From the NCBI GenBank assembly GCA_007922225.1, contig ML679962.1, positions 30,983,563-31,047,562 on the forward strand: 64,000 nucleotides of DNA. The letters are read 5' to 3'. Each line of letters opens with the position of its first letter. The stretch's first letter is position 1. The DNA is from Emydura subglobosa (taxonomy: Eukaryota; Chordata; Testudines; Chelidae). The translations under genes were made by a program, and so were the position numbers. This document shows, one piece after another, positions 49,385 through 61,753 of this stretch. A model generated the notes under the pieces. It was not told the origin of the DNA. It made no database searches and saw only the letters and a program-made list of their open reading frames with translations.

Positions 49385-50225
49385 AAGATGCCTGGCACTA
49401 CCCGACAGATAAAAGTGTACAGTGCAGGTAACTCCATGATCATTCAGTATCTACCCGGGGGACTTCCATCAGCCACCCCCCCCTTTTTTTCCATCCAGGT
49501 CCCCCAGCCAACTCATTGCTGGGACCTTATCATCTCCTCGCTTCAAACAAGGATTAAGGTGGGCTATATAGAAGGCGGGTTGGCTCCCTGCCATGTCAGC
49601 CATGGGAGCCCCAAACCACTCCCCATTTTGCTCTTTTAACAAACAGCTCCTTTTTACTAAGCCTTTCGTATGGTCACTGTACACTTTCCCGATGGAGTAC
49701 TGGTACTGGACATCCTCCCCACATTTACATATGAGGGGCGACATCGTAGTCTAACTCCCTTCCCTCTTAACCATAACAAAGCCCTGTTCCTCCCTCAAAC
49801 CTGCTGTGGGGAAGGCAAACCCCCCCCCACCCCCCACTCCACCTAGGTCAATCTGGTGGTGACGGAAAAATTCCTTCCCAGCCCCCCTAGAAAGCAGCAA
49901 CTAGCATGATGCCCACAGGGGGTCCTGACCAAACCTGGCATTTTGACACCTCAAGGGGAGGGTGTGCTGGTGCTGCTTCACCTGGTCCGGGGAAAAGGGG
50001 CTTCTCCCGCCAGACTTGCCCCTTTTCAACTGCCCAGCCCTTCCGGTCCCTAGGGAAGAGTCAGCGTTGCCACAGTGACTCACTCCCCCTTTTGCAGCAG
50101 TTTCTGAGCCCTTCTCCGACCCCCCGCCTGCAAAGCGCTATCCCCCTTCCCCCAGCAGGGTGGAAAACACCCCCACCCCCACTTAAGGTGTCATGCGGCC
50201 ATTGTTCTAGAGCACCCAATGTATA
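49385..50225. repeat. GC- and C-rich insert, class unknown
   Basis: About 840 bp with C-runs (near 49476 and 49819) contrasts with AT-rich flanks. Segments such as tggtggtgacggaaaaattc and cttcccagccccc look like a dispersed turtle repeat. The frames of 83-106 codons here lack family motifs. The termini are not defined. Confidence 0.35.
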
Positions 50226-50905
50226 GGCAAACTGTGTTTGAAGTTTAATATAATTTTATGTATTGTTATTTAGGACATTTCTTGACTAGAGGAATTATCT
50301 CCCAGTAAATTATTCCTACCTCAGTTGAAACCCTCCATAATTGCTTTCATTTATTGTAGTAATGTCTACTAGCAAGGAAAGAGATGGTCAAATGCAAGGC
50401 TCCCTCATTTTAGATTCAAGCAAATATGCATTCCCTCGTCAGCGGCGCTATAAAATATATTGGCATTCTCGCATTGATAATTGCAGCTTACAAGAGCTGT
50501 AATAATTTTGTGGCCACACAAGACTTCATGGTTATCAAGTAGGTAAAGGACCTAGAACCTCTGCTCCAAAACCTTAGCCCTCCCCAGCACTTGACCTTTT
50601 TTTAGAGTACAATGTATACATTTTTATAAAAGATTAATAAATGATTAATATATATTTTAATAAATCGTTGTAGAATCTATCAGGTCAGCAGGTTCCTTAT
50701 AACTATTATTAATACTTTCCACTGATGTGCTTATAATGATTTATAACACATATTACTTATGTAACATGCTTATAACATCTTTCATTATTTATTAATCCTT
50801 TATACAATATTTACAAATAGAACCCTAAGATAAAACATAAACTAAAGAATCTAATTGCAGAAGTATTATATGCTATTAGGACTATTAGGGTTTTTATCCT
50901 CTCTA

Positions 50906-50972
50906 GAGCCCAATCCAATATCCACTGACATCAAAGCTTTCCCCTGGAATTCAGTGGGTGTCGGAATGGACC
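50906..50972. repeat. Short palindromic unit
   Basis: gagcccaatccaatatccac with tgacatcaaagc is mirrored by ttcagtgggtgtcggaatgg. Confidence 0.45.
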
Positions 50973-52139
50973 CAGCTACTTATTGGTCATATGATCACAA
51001 GCACATGAGCTGATCCGACACTGCATTCAAAGGAGAGCAATGGTGACATGCTGCTACCAAATAGCATGTATGTTATATACGCCTCACGGTTAGGTGAAAC
51101 TCATCAGCAACAGGCTGGGGTTCGAAGGTCAAATCTAACAACTGGGTGTCAGTTTTCACAGTTACATGGCCTCATAGACCGCACTGTCACTGTTTACAGC
51201 ACACACAATGGTCGCACAGATTTCCTCTTTGATAACAGGGGGCACGATTCAAGAACTTCTGCTAAAATAACCTCCAGTAAAACAACACCACAGGCCATCA
51301 TCACTTCAGCGAAAAGAGACTCTCCATTAATTTTTACAGTCTTAGGGATTATATCCACTGCAGGGCAGCCACCAAGCGTGGAATAATCAAATTCACTTAG
51401 TGTGGTCTCACTTTCCATATAGCAGAAAGCAGTGATACACATGCACACTAGGCAGTAAATCACAGAGCCTGCTGCACTAGGAAAGCTTAAAAGATGGTAT
51501 GTTTACTTTAATAAAAACATCTCTCATACAGGAATTGTGTTGTCTGATGTATTATTAACAAGAAAGTTAAGACAGGTGTAGCATGCACTGGGATTTGAAA
51601 GCCAATAAAGGTCACTCACTAGTCAGAGATAGCACTCTCTCTCTTCTTTATATAGACCAAAACAACACTCTCCTATGTGAAATGGCTTGAATTTTTAGGC
51701 TGGATCTGATTCAAATCCCTAGGACCAAGACTGACTTAGCTTTAGCTCCAGATCAGATCTAAACATAGTAGGTAACTATTTATTCCCCAATTATGGTTCA
51801 AATGTGACTAAAAATCTCACAAGAATAACTGAGCTCCTGATATCTCTGTCAATCATGATGAAGGAAATCTTTCGGGATGAGTTGACTTCAGCCATTTTGG
51901 AGCCAAAATCTCATGAGAACAGTGAGAGAGAAAGGAGTACTACTTTACCACAGCTAACTAAGCCTACTTTGACTCCAGGTCTGAAATACTTTCCTCATTC
52001 AGACACATTGTTTACATTTTGTTGATTAGAACCAAATTCATGACTGATATAACTTAACTGTAATCAATGGAGTTGCGCTAGGAATGACTTTGACCCTTGG
52101 AATTGATTATTTTGTGTCATATGAGTTATATGCATGCAT

Positions 52140-54475
52140 TGCAATGGCACGTGGCCAACACCCTGCTGTCCCTGGAGGGACCCTGGACCCTCCTGAACCT
52201 GAAGGCTTCTTCCCAGGTCCTGATCTTGACTTTCTGAGAACGAAGCCTGCACATCCCTAACAAAGCAAGCCAGGTAGGGGGAGGCACCCTGTCTGCCGCT
52301 GGAGTCCCTCAGGAAGCAGGCAACAGAGCGGCAGGAAGAGGCTGCTTGTCTGCTAGCATCTGGGAGCACAAGGACTGACAGGACACGCATATGGAGACAT
52401 CTGGGATGGAAGACGTTAGCTGACTAGAGAAGATTACACTTGCATCACAAATGGAAGGAAAACTAGGCGCTCTGCAGGGAGGAGACTGGCTGCTGGCTAT
52501 CTCGGGCAATAAACACCCGCTCCCAGGCCCCCCGTTCATCAAAGTGAAGAACCAGTATGCTGTACTGACCACAGGAGGAGAGGAGCAGACCCCAATGGCA
52601 GAGGAAGAGGAGGGTGCAGGAGTTGGGGGTGCAGGTTCACTCTCATCCATCCTCCTGGTTGAGAGTTAGGGCCCAGGCAGGGACACACACACATCCTGGA
52701 GATGAATGCATGGCTGGCCAGATGGTGTTTATGGGAGGGCTTAGGCTTCCTTTACCATAAGATGCTGCTCTGGAACAGAGGACTGCTGGGAAGATACAGC
52801 GTCCAACTGACCAAGAAAGGGAGGAGCATCTTTGGACACTGACTCACCTTCTGAAATGAACAGGACTTTAAACTAGGTTCAAAGAGGACAGGTGACAAAA
52901 GATCACAGATAGGTATAAAAAATGTGACCTTTACACAGGGCTAGATGTTGGGGTAGAGGAAAGGGAATTCAATATGGTCATAGGAGCAACAAGAGGGAAA
53001 ACAGTGGGGGAATCTGCTCAACAATTTAGATATCTATACACAAATGCAAGGCGTATGGACAAGAATTGGATGTACTAGTACATAAGCTAAAATATGATTT
53101 AATTGGCATCACAGACACTTAGTGGGATAAATCTCATGATGGGAATATTGGTATAGGGGGTATAGCTTATTCAAGAAGGACAGGCAGGGGAAAAAGAGAA
53201 GAGGTGTAGCTTTCTACATCAAAATATATACACTTGTTCTGCAGACCAGTCAGCCTAACTTCAATACCTGGAAAGATACTGAAACAAATTATAAACAACC
53301 AATTTGTAAGCACCTAGAAGATAATAGTGTAATAAGTAATAGTCAACATAGATTTGTCAAGAACAAATCACACCAAACCAAGCGTATTTCCTTCTTTGAC
53401 TGGACTATTGGTCTAGTGGAAGAGGGAAGCCATAGACGTGTAAGGCTTTTGACTCAATTCCACATGGCACTCTCCTAAACAAAATAGGGAAATATGGTTT
53501 AGATGAAACTACTATAATGTGGGTGCATAACTTGTTGAAAGACCACAATCAAAAAGTAGCTATCAACGGTTTTCTGTCAAACTGAGATGATGTGTCTAAT
53601 GATGTCCCACAGGGAGGTTTACAAGTACTTTGGAGGACAGGCTGAGAATGCAAAATGACCTTGACAAATTGAAAAAGTGGTTTGAAATCAACAGGATGAA
53701 ATTCAATAAAGTACAAAGTACTACCCTTGAGAAGGAAAAATCAAACGCACAACTACAAAATGGGAAATAACTAGCTAGGCAGTAGTACTTCTGAAAAGAA
53801 TCTGAGGATTATAGTAGAACACAAATTGAATATGAGTCAATGTGAGTTGAATATGAGTCGCAGTTGTGAAAAAGGCTAATATCTTTCTGCGGTGTATTAA
53901 CAGGACTGTTGTATGTAAGACACAGGAGATAATTTTTCTACTCAGCATTGGTGAGGCCTCATCTGGAGTACAGATCCAGTTCTGGGTGTCACACTTCAGG
54001 AAAGAATTGAATAAATTGGAGAGAGTCCAGAGGAAAGCAACAAAAATGACAAAGGATTCAGAAAACTTGACCTATGAGGAAGGGTTAAAAACACTAGGCA
54101 TATTTAATCTTGAGAAAAGAATACTGAGGGGGGACCTGATTACAGTCTTCACATATGTTAAGGACTGTTATAAAGAGGACGGTGATCAATTGTTCTCCAT
54201 GTCCACTGAAGGTAGGAGAAGAAATAATGGGCTGAACATGCAGCAAGGGACATTTAGGTTAGATATTAAGAAAAATTTTCTAACTATAAGGATAGTTAAG
54301 CACTGGAATAGGTTTCCAAGGGATGCTGTGGAATCCCCATCGTTGGAGGGCTTAAAGAACAGGTTAGACAAACTCTTGTCAGGGATAGTCTTGGTTTACC
54401 AGCCTCAATGCAGAAAGCTGGTCTAGATGACCTGTCCAGGTCTCTTCCAGACCTACATTTCTATGCTACACCCTA
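52140..54475 (+). mobile_element. CR1-type LINE, decayed with internal deletions
   Basis: Pieces of both CR1 reading frames occur in order on the plus strand. About 52690-52850 translates to an ORF1 end resembling the SGNH/esterase-like domain (ILEMNAWLARWCLWEGLGF, then a GLLGR motif). About 53085-53235 is an endonuclease remnant (YDLIGIT, then a stop, then WDKSH and a Gly-rich segment). About 53245-53650 is a reverse-transcriptase remnant (kilEqiin-like, FVKNKSHQTK, and a DVPQG-like block). About 53650-54475 is the C-terminal part and tail. Stops and frameshifts break the coding parts and large blocks are missing: roughly 2.3 kb remains against over 4 kb in full-length CR1. The left limit is approximate, and 52140-52690 (GC-rich, ORF1-like) is less certain. 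This is a dead retrotransposon, not a host gene. Confidence 0.88.
53866..54426 (+). pseudogene. CR1 ORF2 C-terminal remnant, 186 open codons
   Basis: This is the longest unbroken piece of the CR1 element. Recognisable blocks are LNKLERVQRKATKMT, LTYEEGLKTLGIFNLEKR, RGDLITVFTYVK, GTFRLDIKKNFLTIR, VKHWNRFPRDAVESPSLE and a final RLDKLL, ending in a stop at the usual place. This is the conserved region downstream of the CR1 reverse transcriptase. It lacks the RT catalytic motifs, and the ATG start is an artefact of the upstream frame disruption. No sign of host use is visible. Confidence 0.85.
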
Positions 54476-55129
54476 ATGGAGAACATGTACACTCAGCATA
54501 CACCCACATTGACTAGCACCACTGGTAACTACATAGATTGAAGAGCAAGTAAAGTGAACAACAGCAAGCAATTTGAGATTATCTATACAATCCTATAGAT
54601 AAGCGAATGAGTTTTAGTAGACTTCCTGAATGACTTCATAAAAATAGCTGACAATAATATTTCTTCTGAGGAAGCATGTTTTAAATTACTATTGGCAACG
54701 TATGACAGCGAAAAACATTACTGTACTTCAGATTTGAAAGAGGAAATTGTGAAGTGATTAGTCAGAGAAGCTGGATGGCTGAGAATAACCAGTAACAAAA
54801 GGGAGTCGTAGAATGTGATTTATGGTTTGGTATGATGATCGTCTCAAATTTCAAAGCTAAGCAGTGCTGGTTAAGTCAGAGCTTTAAAAAAAACAACCAC
54901 AAAAAACTTATGTGCTGCAAGGAGTGCTGGTTCAGCAGGCGGCATTCTTTTTTGTGTGTTAGTACAGAACCAGTGCTCAGACATGACTGGGACCATCGCG
55001 TTACTGGAAGTGCCTTCTTTTGAATGAAACATCAACGCAAGTTCCTGACTACTTGTGGTGATTAAAGATTTTGTCATCCTTATAGTAAGAGGAAGGGGGT
55101 TGTTTTAACTCCAAATTCTAAATAAAGTA

Positions 55130-55290
55130 ATTATATTATTAATCATTATTATTGTTATTAATTATTTGTGTTATTTCAGTGCTTAGGAGCCCTACCTCTG
55201 GACCAGGACCCCCTTGTGCTAGGTGCTGTAAATTAAAAGCTTCAAAGAGCTTACACAAGTTTGCCTACCTAAAATCACACAGCATTCTCA
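55130..55290 (-). repeat. Ancient SINE/LINE 3' tail, antisense copy
   Basis: It starts with an attattattgttatta tail and then, read on the minus strand, contains the same tacagcacctagcacaaggg and ggtcctggtcc pattern as the copy at 10420, followed by an agctctttgaagctt-like segment. Confidence 0.5.
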
Positions 55291-56321
55291 ACTGGATATA
55301 ACATTCTTATTCTTCTTCCTGCCCTGCACTCTTCCTGTATGCTTTCAAAAAACTGCTGCATTCCACCAGCGATGGCACCATTGGACTTTTTGTACTTGAA
55401 TGCTCTGTAATGGATTGTTACCTCTCTCACACTGGTATTGTAAGGTTGTAAGGTATTATCGATTAATAATGTTGATTAAAATCTTTGCGATCCTCAGATG
55501 AAAGGTCCTAAAGAAGTGCGGAACAGTCATTGTTATTTTTATTACCATATCTATCCTTACTATTATCCTAGTCTGAACGAAGCACGGCCTAGATGATGGA
55601 TTATTTGGTAGAACATCAAACTCTGAACCTGAAAATCTTGTGTCCAAGTCTGGCATGACAGTTCTCCTAAAGAACAACCCTGCCAATGAGTATACATTTT
55701 CAAAAATGGCTTCTAAAATAGCATCCTTGACATACAAGCAAGGAAGGGACACATTTAACAAACCTATATGATTATGCAAAAAACACTTACATAGTCAAAT
55801 GCACGGACACAAAAAATGGTTCAAAATTATGAATTCAATTTTACAGACAGGTTGAGGTGTCTTTTGCAGTTGGTCTCAATAGGTGTTTTTCATCTCAACT
55901 TCTATAATTTTAGGAACAATGCATCTTAGGCAGGTGGACAAAAAGTCTACTGTCTTCTGTACATAGAAAAAAGCTCAGAGTCATAACCTTGGGCATTAAC
56001 AATTAAATGGATTTTCCAAGATCAGAACAAGTGCCTTGAATCATTACATCTTGTATACTTAGTGTGCACGTTGCAATTCCTTTTTATCAGTAATTTGTCC
56101 CTCTGGCTGTCAATCAGCAGACTAATAATAATCTTTATTTACATAACATAAAGACAATGTGTTATTCAATAGAAATGTGTCCTGTTTTAAATTCCCTGCT
56201 ATTGACCATTTGTCTAACAGCACTATGATACTATGTAACATGCAAATATTAAAATGAAATGTTAATAAGTTGAGTCGCATTCATTGGAGGCTGGCCAATT
56301 CCCTAACATATTCCATTATTT

Positions 56322-56342
56322 AAAAAAAAAAAAAAAAAAAAA
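56322..56342 (+). repeat. Poly-A tract
   Basis: About 21 A. No retrocopied gene was recognised upstream. Confidence 0.9.
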
Positions 56343-56544
56343 GCAGTGCAGTGTAAGAAAATGTAAACCAGCTTCCATCCTGTTTTAATACTAGCTTAAC
56401 ATTAGGAGAATTTTAATGTGATTTTGTTTAAATATTAAACATTACAGTTCTTCTTTTGATTATTAAATTAGTATTAAGGCTCAATGGAGACTTGTTTATA
56501 ACCTCTTACCACCAAGATCCCATAACATTTAGATCATTGTTATT

Positions 56545-56740
56545 TTGCTTTTCTAGGTGGTTTCCCATATGATGATCTCCAAGCACTTTACAAACACTAA
56601 CAAATTATGCCTCTCAAAATGTATGGGAGGTAACTATTGTTGTTTTCAAGCAAAGAAACTGAGGCACTGAGAGAGGTCAAGTAACTTGTGCGAGATCACG
56701 TGGTAGGTTAGTGATTGGTCTAGGAATGAAATTTCTAAGT
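56545..56740 (+). mobile_element. MIR-like / L2-like ancient repeat
   Basis: The segment contains 'ctccaagcactttacaaaca', aaactgaggcactgagagag and gtcaagtaacttgtgcgaga in the order expected of this ancient repeat family, ending near ctaagtcctgg. Confidence 0.6.
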
Positions 56741-57084
56741 CCTGGATTTACCTCAAGACCAGATAAAACTGATGGCCATTTTTCACCAATACACCCAGAA
56801 ATTAAACACAATGAGAAGAGTTTTAAGTCTATTTGACAGTTTGTATATAGCAAGAAGGAATTATCTCTATATGAATTTACAGAACTTTGTGCCATATAAA
56901 ATGGGTCAGGTCTTATCATTTGTTCTGCTGAATGTCACTGGAAGTGGTTTGTAAATACACTATTATTACATTTTCTAGGGGGATGGAGTGTTGCTCAGTA
57001 TATTAAGTGATTTAATTTTGTGTAGTGCCCCACTTACTTTGAAAAGCTGATACTGTGCAGGCGGTAATGTCATTAGGTGATCAG

Positions 57085-57330
57085 AGCAGAACAGAATTTG
57101 GTTTTATAGTACTGTTCATACTTAAGTAACCCCCAAAGTACTTTACAGTAATGAGCTGGAAACTGGTAGTGCAGTGACTGCAAGCAAGTTTAGGTTTGAT
57201 CCTGTGAGATACTGAGCACCTTCTGCTCTCATTTAAAAATGTTCATCTAGACAACCACTGGCTAATGAGCTTTAGATGCCGCAGTTTAACGGTTCCTCTG
57301 AAAGACGGCACCTCTAACAGTGCATCATTC
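57085..57330. repeat. Probable interspersed repeat
   Basis: It includes cccaaagtactttacagtaa and ctgaaagacggcacctctaa followed by cagtgcat, which I recall from dispersed vertebrate repeats. The class is unknown and the limits approximate. Confidence 0.3.
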
Positions 57331-58311
57331 CTTTATCACATCAATGCTATTCAACATTAGGAATGAGCCCAAGAACTCATGTGACTGGTTGAATGTTGTG
57401 TCCAAGACCTTCTGGCCCAAAAGCAAAAGTGCTATGGCTGAAGTCATATCGACACTTGCTAGCAAGAGACATAATTCAACAACAGAAATATCTATGATGT
57501 ACGTCTCTTTTGAGGTAGGAAGGATAGTATATTCTTATGGCTTCCCCTTTGACAACAACATATGTTCGGCTTTCCTTATTATGCCAAATGCGCTAAACCC
57601 TCAGTAATATGTGTTTTGTCACATACATTACTGACTATGACAGAAATACAAATTTACATTTTCTTTCTTAGAAAGACCTAAAAGGATGGGGGGGATTGAA
57701 TTTTTTAAAAAAAGAATCTTTGTATTACTGTGTAGGATTCCATTTTAAAGAACAGTTTATCAATTTAATTCCAATCAGATTACACACAGGTTTATGAGGC
57801 AATTAACTAAATATTTGTTTTTTCAAGTTTCAATTCATTATAGTAAATTAACAATTTTCCACTTGAAAGTGTTGCATTGCTACACTGAAAGCCAAAAAAA
57901 AATATGTAAATTTAGAAAGGTTTCTCTCTGATTTTTAGATCATGGACTATTCTTCCTCACATTAATTTAACATACTATATGCAACTGGAAAAAAATTTGA
58001 GTATTAACTGCAAAACCTGTCATTCTTTAAATGTCAGTTTCAAGCAACCAGGCATAAGTAAAGAATAATTACAGCTCTAAAACCAGTGTAACAGCTGTTC
58101 AAGCAAACAATCGCACAGAGTTGATTTTACAGTCAGACAACACCCACCCATGGTTAGGCAAGTGCCAAAACATAAACCCAAGGGTCCTTGACAATTCTTG
58201 TATGGCCAGAAATGTTCAGCTCCAATGACACAACATTGGATGTAAAATAGCTTAAGAAATTAAAGAAAATAAATCTAAAATTAGTGCTTTATTCCTATAT
58301 GCTCCGCCGGG

Positions 58312-58926
58312 TAGGGTTGCCAGGTGTCCGGTTTTTGACCGGAACGTCAGGTTGAAAGGAAACCTAGCTGCATCCGGTCAGTAACCCGCAGTAACCAGCC
58401 TTCGCCATTGGGAGCGGAGTGGGAAGAGCAGCATCTGCTGCTGGGGCCTAGAGGAGCTGCTCCGTTTAGCTGTTGACGGAGGGCAGTGACCTGCTCCAAC
58501 CTCTCTGGCAGAGGGGTAGGTACTGGCGCCAAGTACCAGGGGAGGAGGGGGGGAGAGAGGTGGACCCTGTCTGTCCCACTGTTCCCCGGTTCCTCGCTCT
58601 GGGGATCAAGCCTCTCCACCCCACTATGCCCTGATTTCCCCTTCCTGGCTCCGCACTCCAGGGATCGACACCCCCTCCCCTTTGCTCCACTGTGTCCTGA
58701 TTGGGCAAGTAGGCAGGCTCCGCATCAGCTCCTCCTAGCCCGGCTCTGCAGGTGGCAGGTGAGCTCCTAGGGTGGGGGGCGCAAGCGAACGATGGGTGGG
58801 GATGGAGAATGAGTGACGAGAGACAGGGAGAGGAGTGAGTGATGGGCGTGGCCCTGGGGAAAGAAACGGGGTAGGAGGCGGGGCAGAGATGTTCAGTTTT
58901 CAGCCATTAGAAAGTTGACAACCCTA
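58312..58926. mobile_element. Non-autonomous DNA transposon, hAT-like
   Basis: 615 bp, markedly more GC-rich than its flanks, bounded by inverted ends: TAGGGTTGCCAGGTG on the left, and on the right the reverse complement of TAGGGTTGTCAAC (8 identical end bases, then partial). A local ggtttttgaccgg palindrome follows the left end. No transposase is encoded; short frames inside are GC-driven. I could not see a clean 8-bp target duplication, so the superfamily is a guess. Confidence 0.6.
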
Positions 58927-59434
58927 CATAATAGTTAGCAAAAGAGTATCAACGATCTCTATGGATAATGTAGCCAAAATTGTCAGTTAAGGAGGTTACA
59001 GTGAGGGTGACTCTAGTGCACCAGAAGTGCCAGCTAAAGCCCTCAGCAATTCATCTGCAGAGAGTTTTTCACCACAGTGATGTGGTTATGTCAGCCAGGG
59101 AAGATGTCAAAATCTTGGAGTAACTGACTTTCCGGCACTTTGCATATCATTAGCTACAAGCCCTATGAATACACTCACAAAAGCCCATTTCACATTTACC
59201 TTTACCCTATTTTGATGTTTTAAACATGGTAATTAATGATTTTTGCTGCAATGAAACCAGAAACCGCCATGTGAATCTGTACAATTATGAGCCAGGTGCT
59301 AAACACATTAAGCAGAAATCAAAAGAAGTAACTATAACTTTATGCATCTTTTAACAGGTATTGTGTCAAATTAGCATAGGGAGGCATATATCGGAGTTTA
59401 CTAGCCTCTGCAGTGGACTAGTTGCTAAATGACT

Positions 59435-59580
59435 TCAGGGCTCTTTCCCTAGGCCTATCATTATCTTGCTATCTCTCCAGAAATAAGCCATGTAACTGCT
59501 CTGTATCTCAGTTTACCTGTAAGTAAAACTGGTGTGCTAACTTACTGACCTTATGGGTTACTGCAACGGTTAGTGCTTAA
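59435..59580 (+). mobile_element. MIR core fragment
   Basis: 'ccatgtaactgctctgtatc' followed by tcagtttacctgtaagtaaa and ttatgggttactgcaacggt corresponds to the MIR core ('cctcagtttcctcatctgta'-like, then 'cctcatagggttgt'-like). The head is not clear. Confidence 0.5.
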
Positions 59581-60034
59581 AGATACTAGTTAATGAGTGA
59601 TACAAACTGGGCCCTTCATTGCCCTGCACAGAAGCTGGCAAGCTGGTTTTCTCAATAAAAGGTGTTTTCCAAATGTTCCTGTTAATGCATTGGATTACAA
59701 TGCATAAGCCTGAGCTTCGACAATCACATAGGTTATCAGGCTGCCCGGGAAGCTTTAGCCAGAGCTGATCAAGAGTTCCTCCCATATACTGTGTATCTTT
59801 GGGTAAGACATTAACCACAATACATTACATAGGTCACTAGGAAAAATTCTTTTAATAAGGTAAAGATACCACATCCCAATTTTTGTAATCTTTTATTTAC
59901 CTTGAAGACTGAGGGTGGAGAGAACATTTGGCTCACTCAGTTAACAAGGTAGTTAATTTTTTTTCTGTATGTTAACATTTTCACAGTTCATAACGACTGA
60001 TGGGAAAGGAGGGCACTTCCTAGTAGCTAATAAA

Positions 60035-60215
60035 TTACTGCAAAGCACTTTACAAACAATTCATTAAATCCAGTAAGCAAGTATGTGTATCCTCTCATTT
60101 TATAGATGGAGAACCTCATACACAGAGAGGTTGCTCAGAGTCACCGTAAGCCAGTGGCAGAGTTGAGAATGGAATCCAGATTTCTTGACTCCACTACAAT
60201 AGCTAGACCATGCTC
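60035..60215 (+). mobile_element. MIR-like / L2-like ancient repeat
   Basis: The segment contains 'gcaaagcactttacaaacaa', then attttatagatggagaacct, acacagagaggttgctcaga and agccagtggcagagttgaga. The order is the same as in the copies at 24825 and 56545. Confidence 0.6.
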
Positions 60216-61731
60216 CCTTTATAACGGCAAATAGCTTTTCAACTCTTCCACCAGGTAGTAACAACCAGGAAACCTACTCCAATATGTGTCTCCCACTGGT
60301 TTGGACATTATTGCTCTGTATACAATTACAATTGTACTGCTTTGTTTGTAGCAAATACATTTTATGTTGAAAAGTTAAAAGGTGAACTGCATGTTGCCAT
60401 TAATATATTCTATTTACAGTGCTTGTCTTTTCCTGACCATAATACACCTAGGCTATACATCAACCAATAGTAAAGCAAGACTTCATTCTCAACATTCTTT
60501 AGGCTTACATTTACAAGGTGGATAGAATGCTGAGACTATTCAGGCAGCCTGATTGGCTAATGCAGAGGGATTTGTTTTTTTATAATGGCTGTGTACATTA
60601 CTACTACTTAATCCTTGTGTTGTATGTCATCTTAGTGCTTTAAAAAGTGAAAATGGAGAAAACATACGCATGCTAGTCAAAACCCATTAAAAATGCATAT
60701 AGCCAATGCTGCTCTTCTGTATTCCTTTTATTTATTAATTTACAAAATCAGCCAGTAACAGCAATAGTGACCTTAGCACAGGGCATTTTCATGCGACTAA
60801 TGATGGACTGAAACAGTTGGCCATTAGTTGTACTTTAGGTTATCATCTCCTCCCATCTGATCATTAATACCCCAGGAAATGTCCTTTTCTTCAATTGCTA
60901 TTGCTTTAATAGTTAATAGTGAGGAAAAAATCATGTCGCTAGAACTGAATGACGGTAGAACTTTACTAATTTGTACATGCCATAATTCACCCACAAAGAA
61001 TTAGAGGTGATTTGTAAAGCTTTTTCTCTTCTATATGATAAATGCAAAAGGCCTGAAAGGTTATTCCCTGCTTATTTTTACCTTAGACATATTAGGAATG
61101 GAAAGCATCATTTTCCATGGTTTTGCTGGAGGTCTCCAAGTTGTTTATTATGAGTTTTAATTAGGGGATAAAGTCAACTGAGTCTTTAATGAAAGGCTTC
61201 TTTTATCCACAATTAATTTCTGATGTACAAAAAAAGCCTAAAAATTCCATCCTTTTTAGAAGGAGTGGAGGAGGGAACAAGCTTTCAATCCATATAGATG
61301 CTAAAAGAGCACAAGACCAAATCTTCATTTTCTTTGCAGCTCATTTAAATATCAGAAAGCTACATAAAGGTCCTGTGTTGCTCAGACTTTACCATTACAA
61401 AATTAGTACAGAGCCTTTACTAAGAAGTTTAGTATCATAAATAATTAAAACAGAACTATTATATCAAATAAATGAACAGAGTACATTACAGGATGCTTGT
61501 GCTTTATTTTTTATTGCTGCTCATTTGCCTCCTAACTTTACAAAATTCCAAATCATTAGTCAGGATTTGGGAGATTGTATTGCAGTTGGCTCAGAAGACT
61601 TTCACCTTGCTCTTTCACGAATGGAGCTATGAGTGCGCTCTACTAGTAACACATACAATGTAGATTTTTGTGATAAATCATAGTGCTTTGTATTCAAAAT
61701 GCTCATGGAGATCCAAAATACCTGGACTGAA

Positions 61732-61753
61732 AAAAGAAAGAAAGAAAGAAAGA
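61732..61753 (+). repeat. (AAAG)n microsatellite
   Basis: About five aaag/gaaa units after a short purine run. Confidence 0.9.

Noticed and set aside
51048..51386. 112-codon plus-strand frame
   Set aside because: No motif recognised; the region looks like decayed repeat. The opposite frame is kept only as a low-interest note.
53866..54426. 186-codon plus-strand frame as a host gene
   Set aside because: It matches the CR1 ORF2 C-terminus and continues an adjoining decayed CR1 element.
55456..55779. 107-codon minus-strand frame as AFF2 exon 1 or a novel exon
   Set aside because: It has no AF4/FMR2 similarity and no suitable donor joining to the codon phase needed by exon 2.
58347..58770. Three frames of 80-94 codons
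   Set aside because: They lie inside the GC-rich non-autonomous DNA element, where low stop density is expected.
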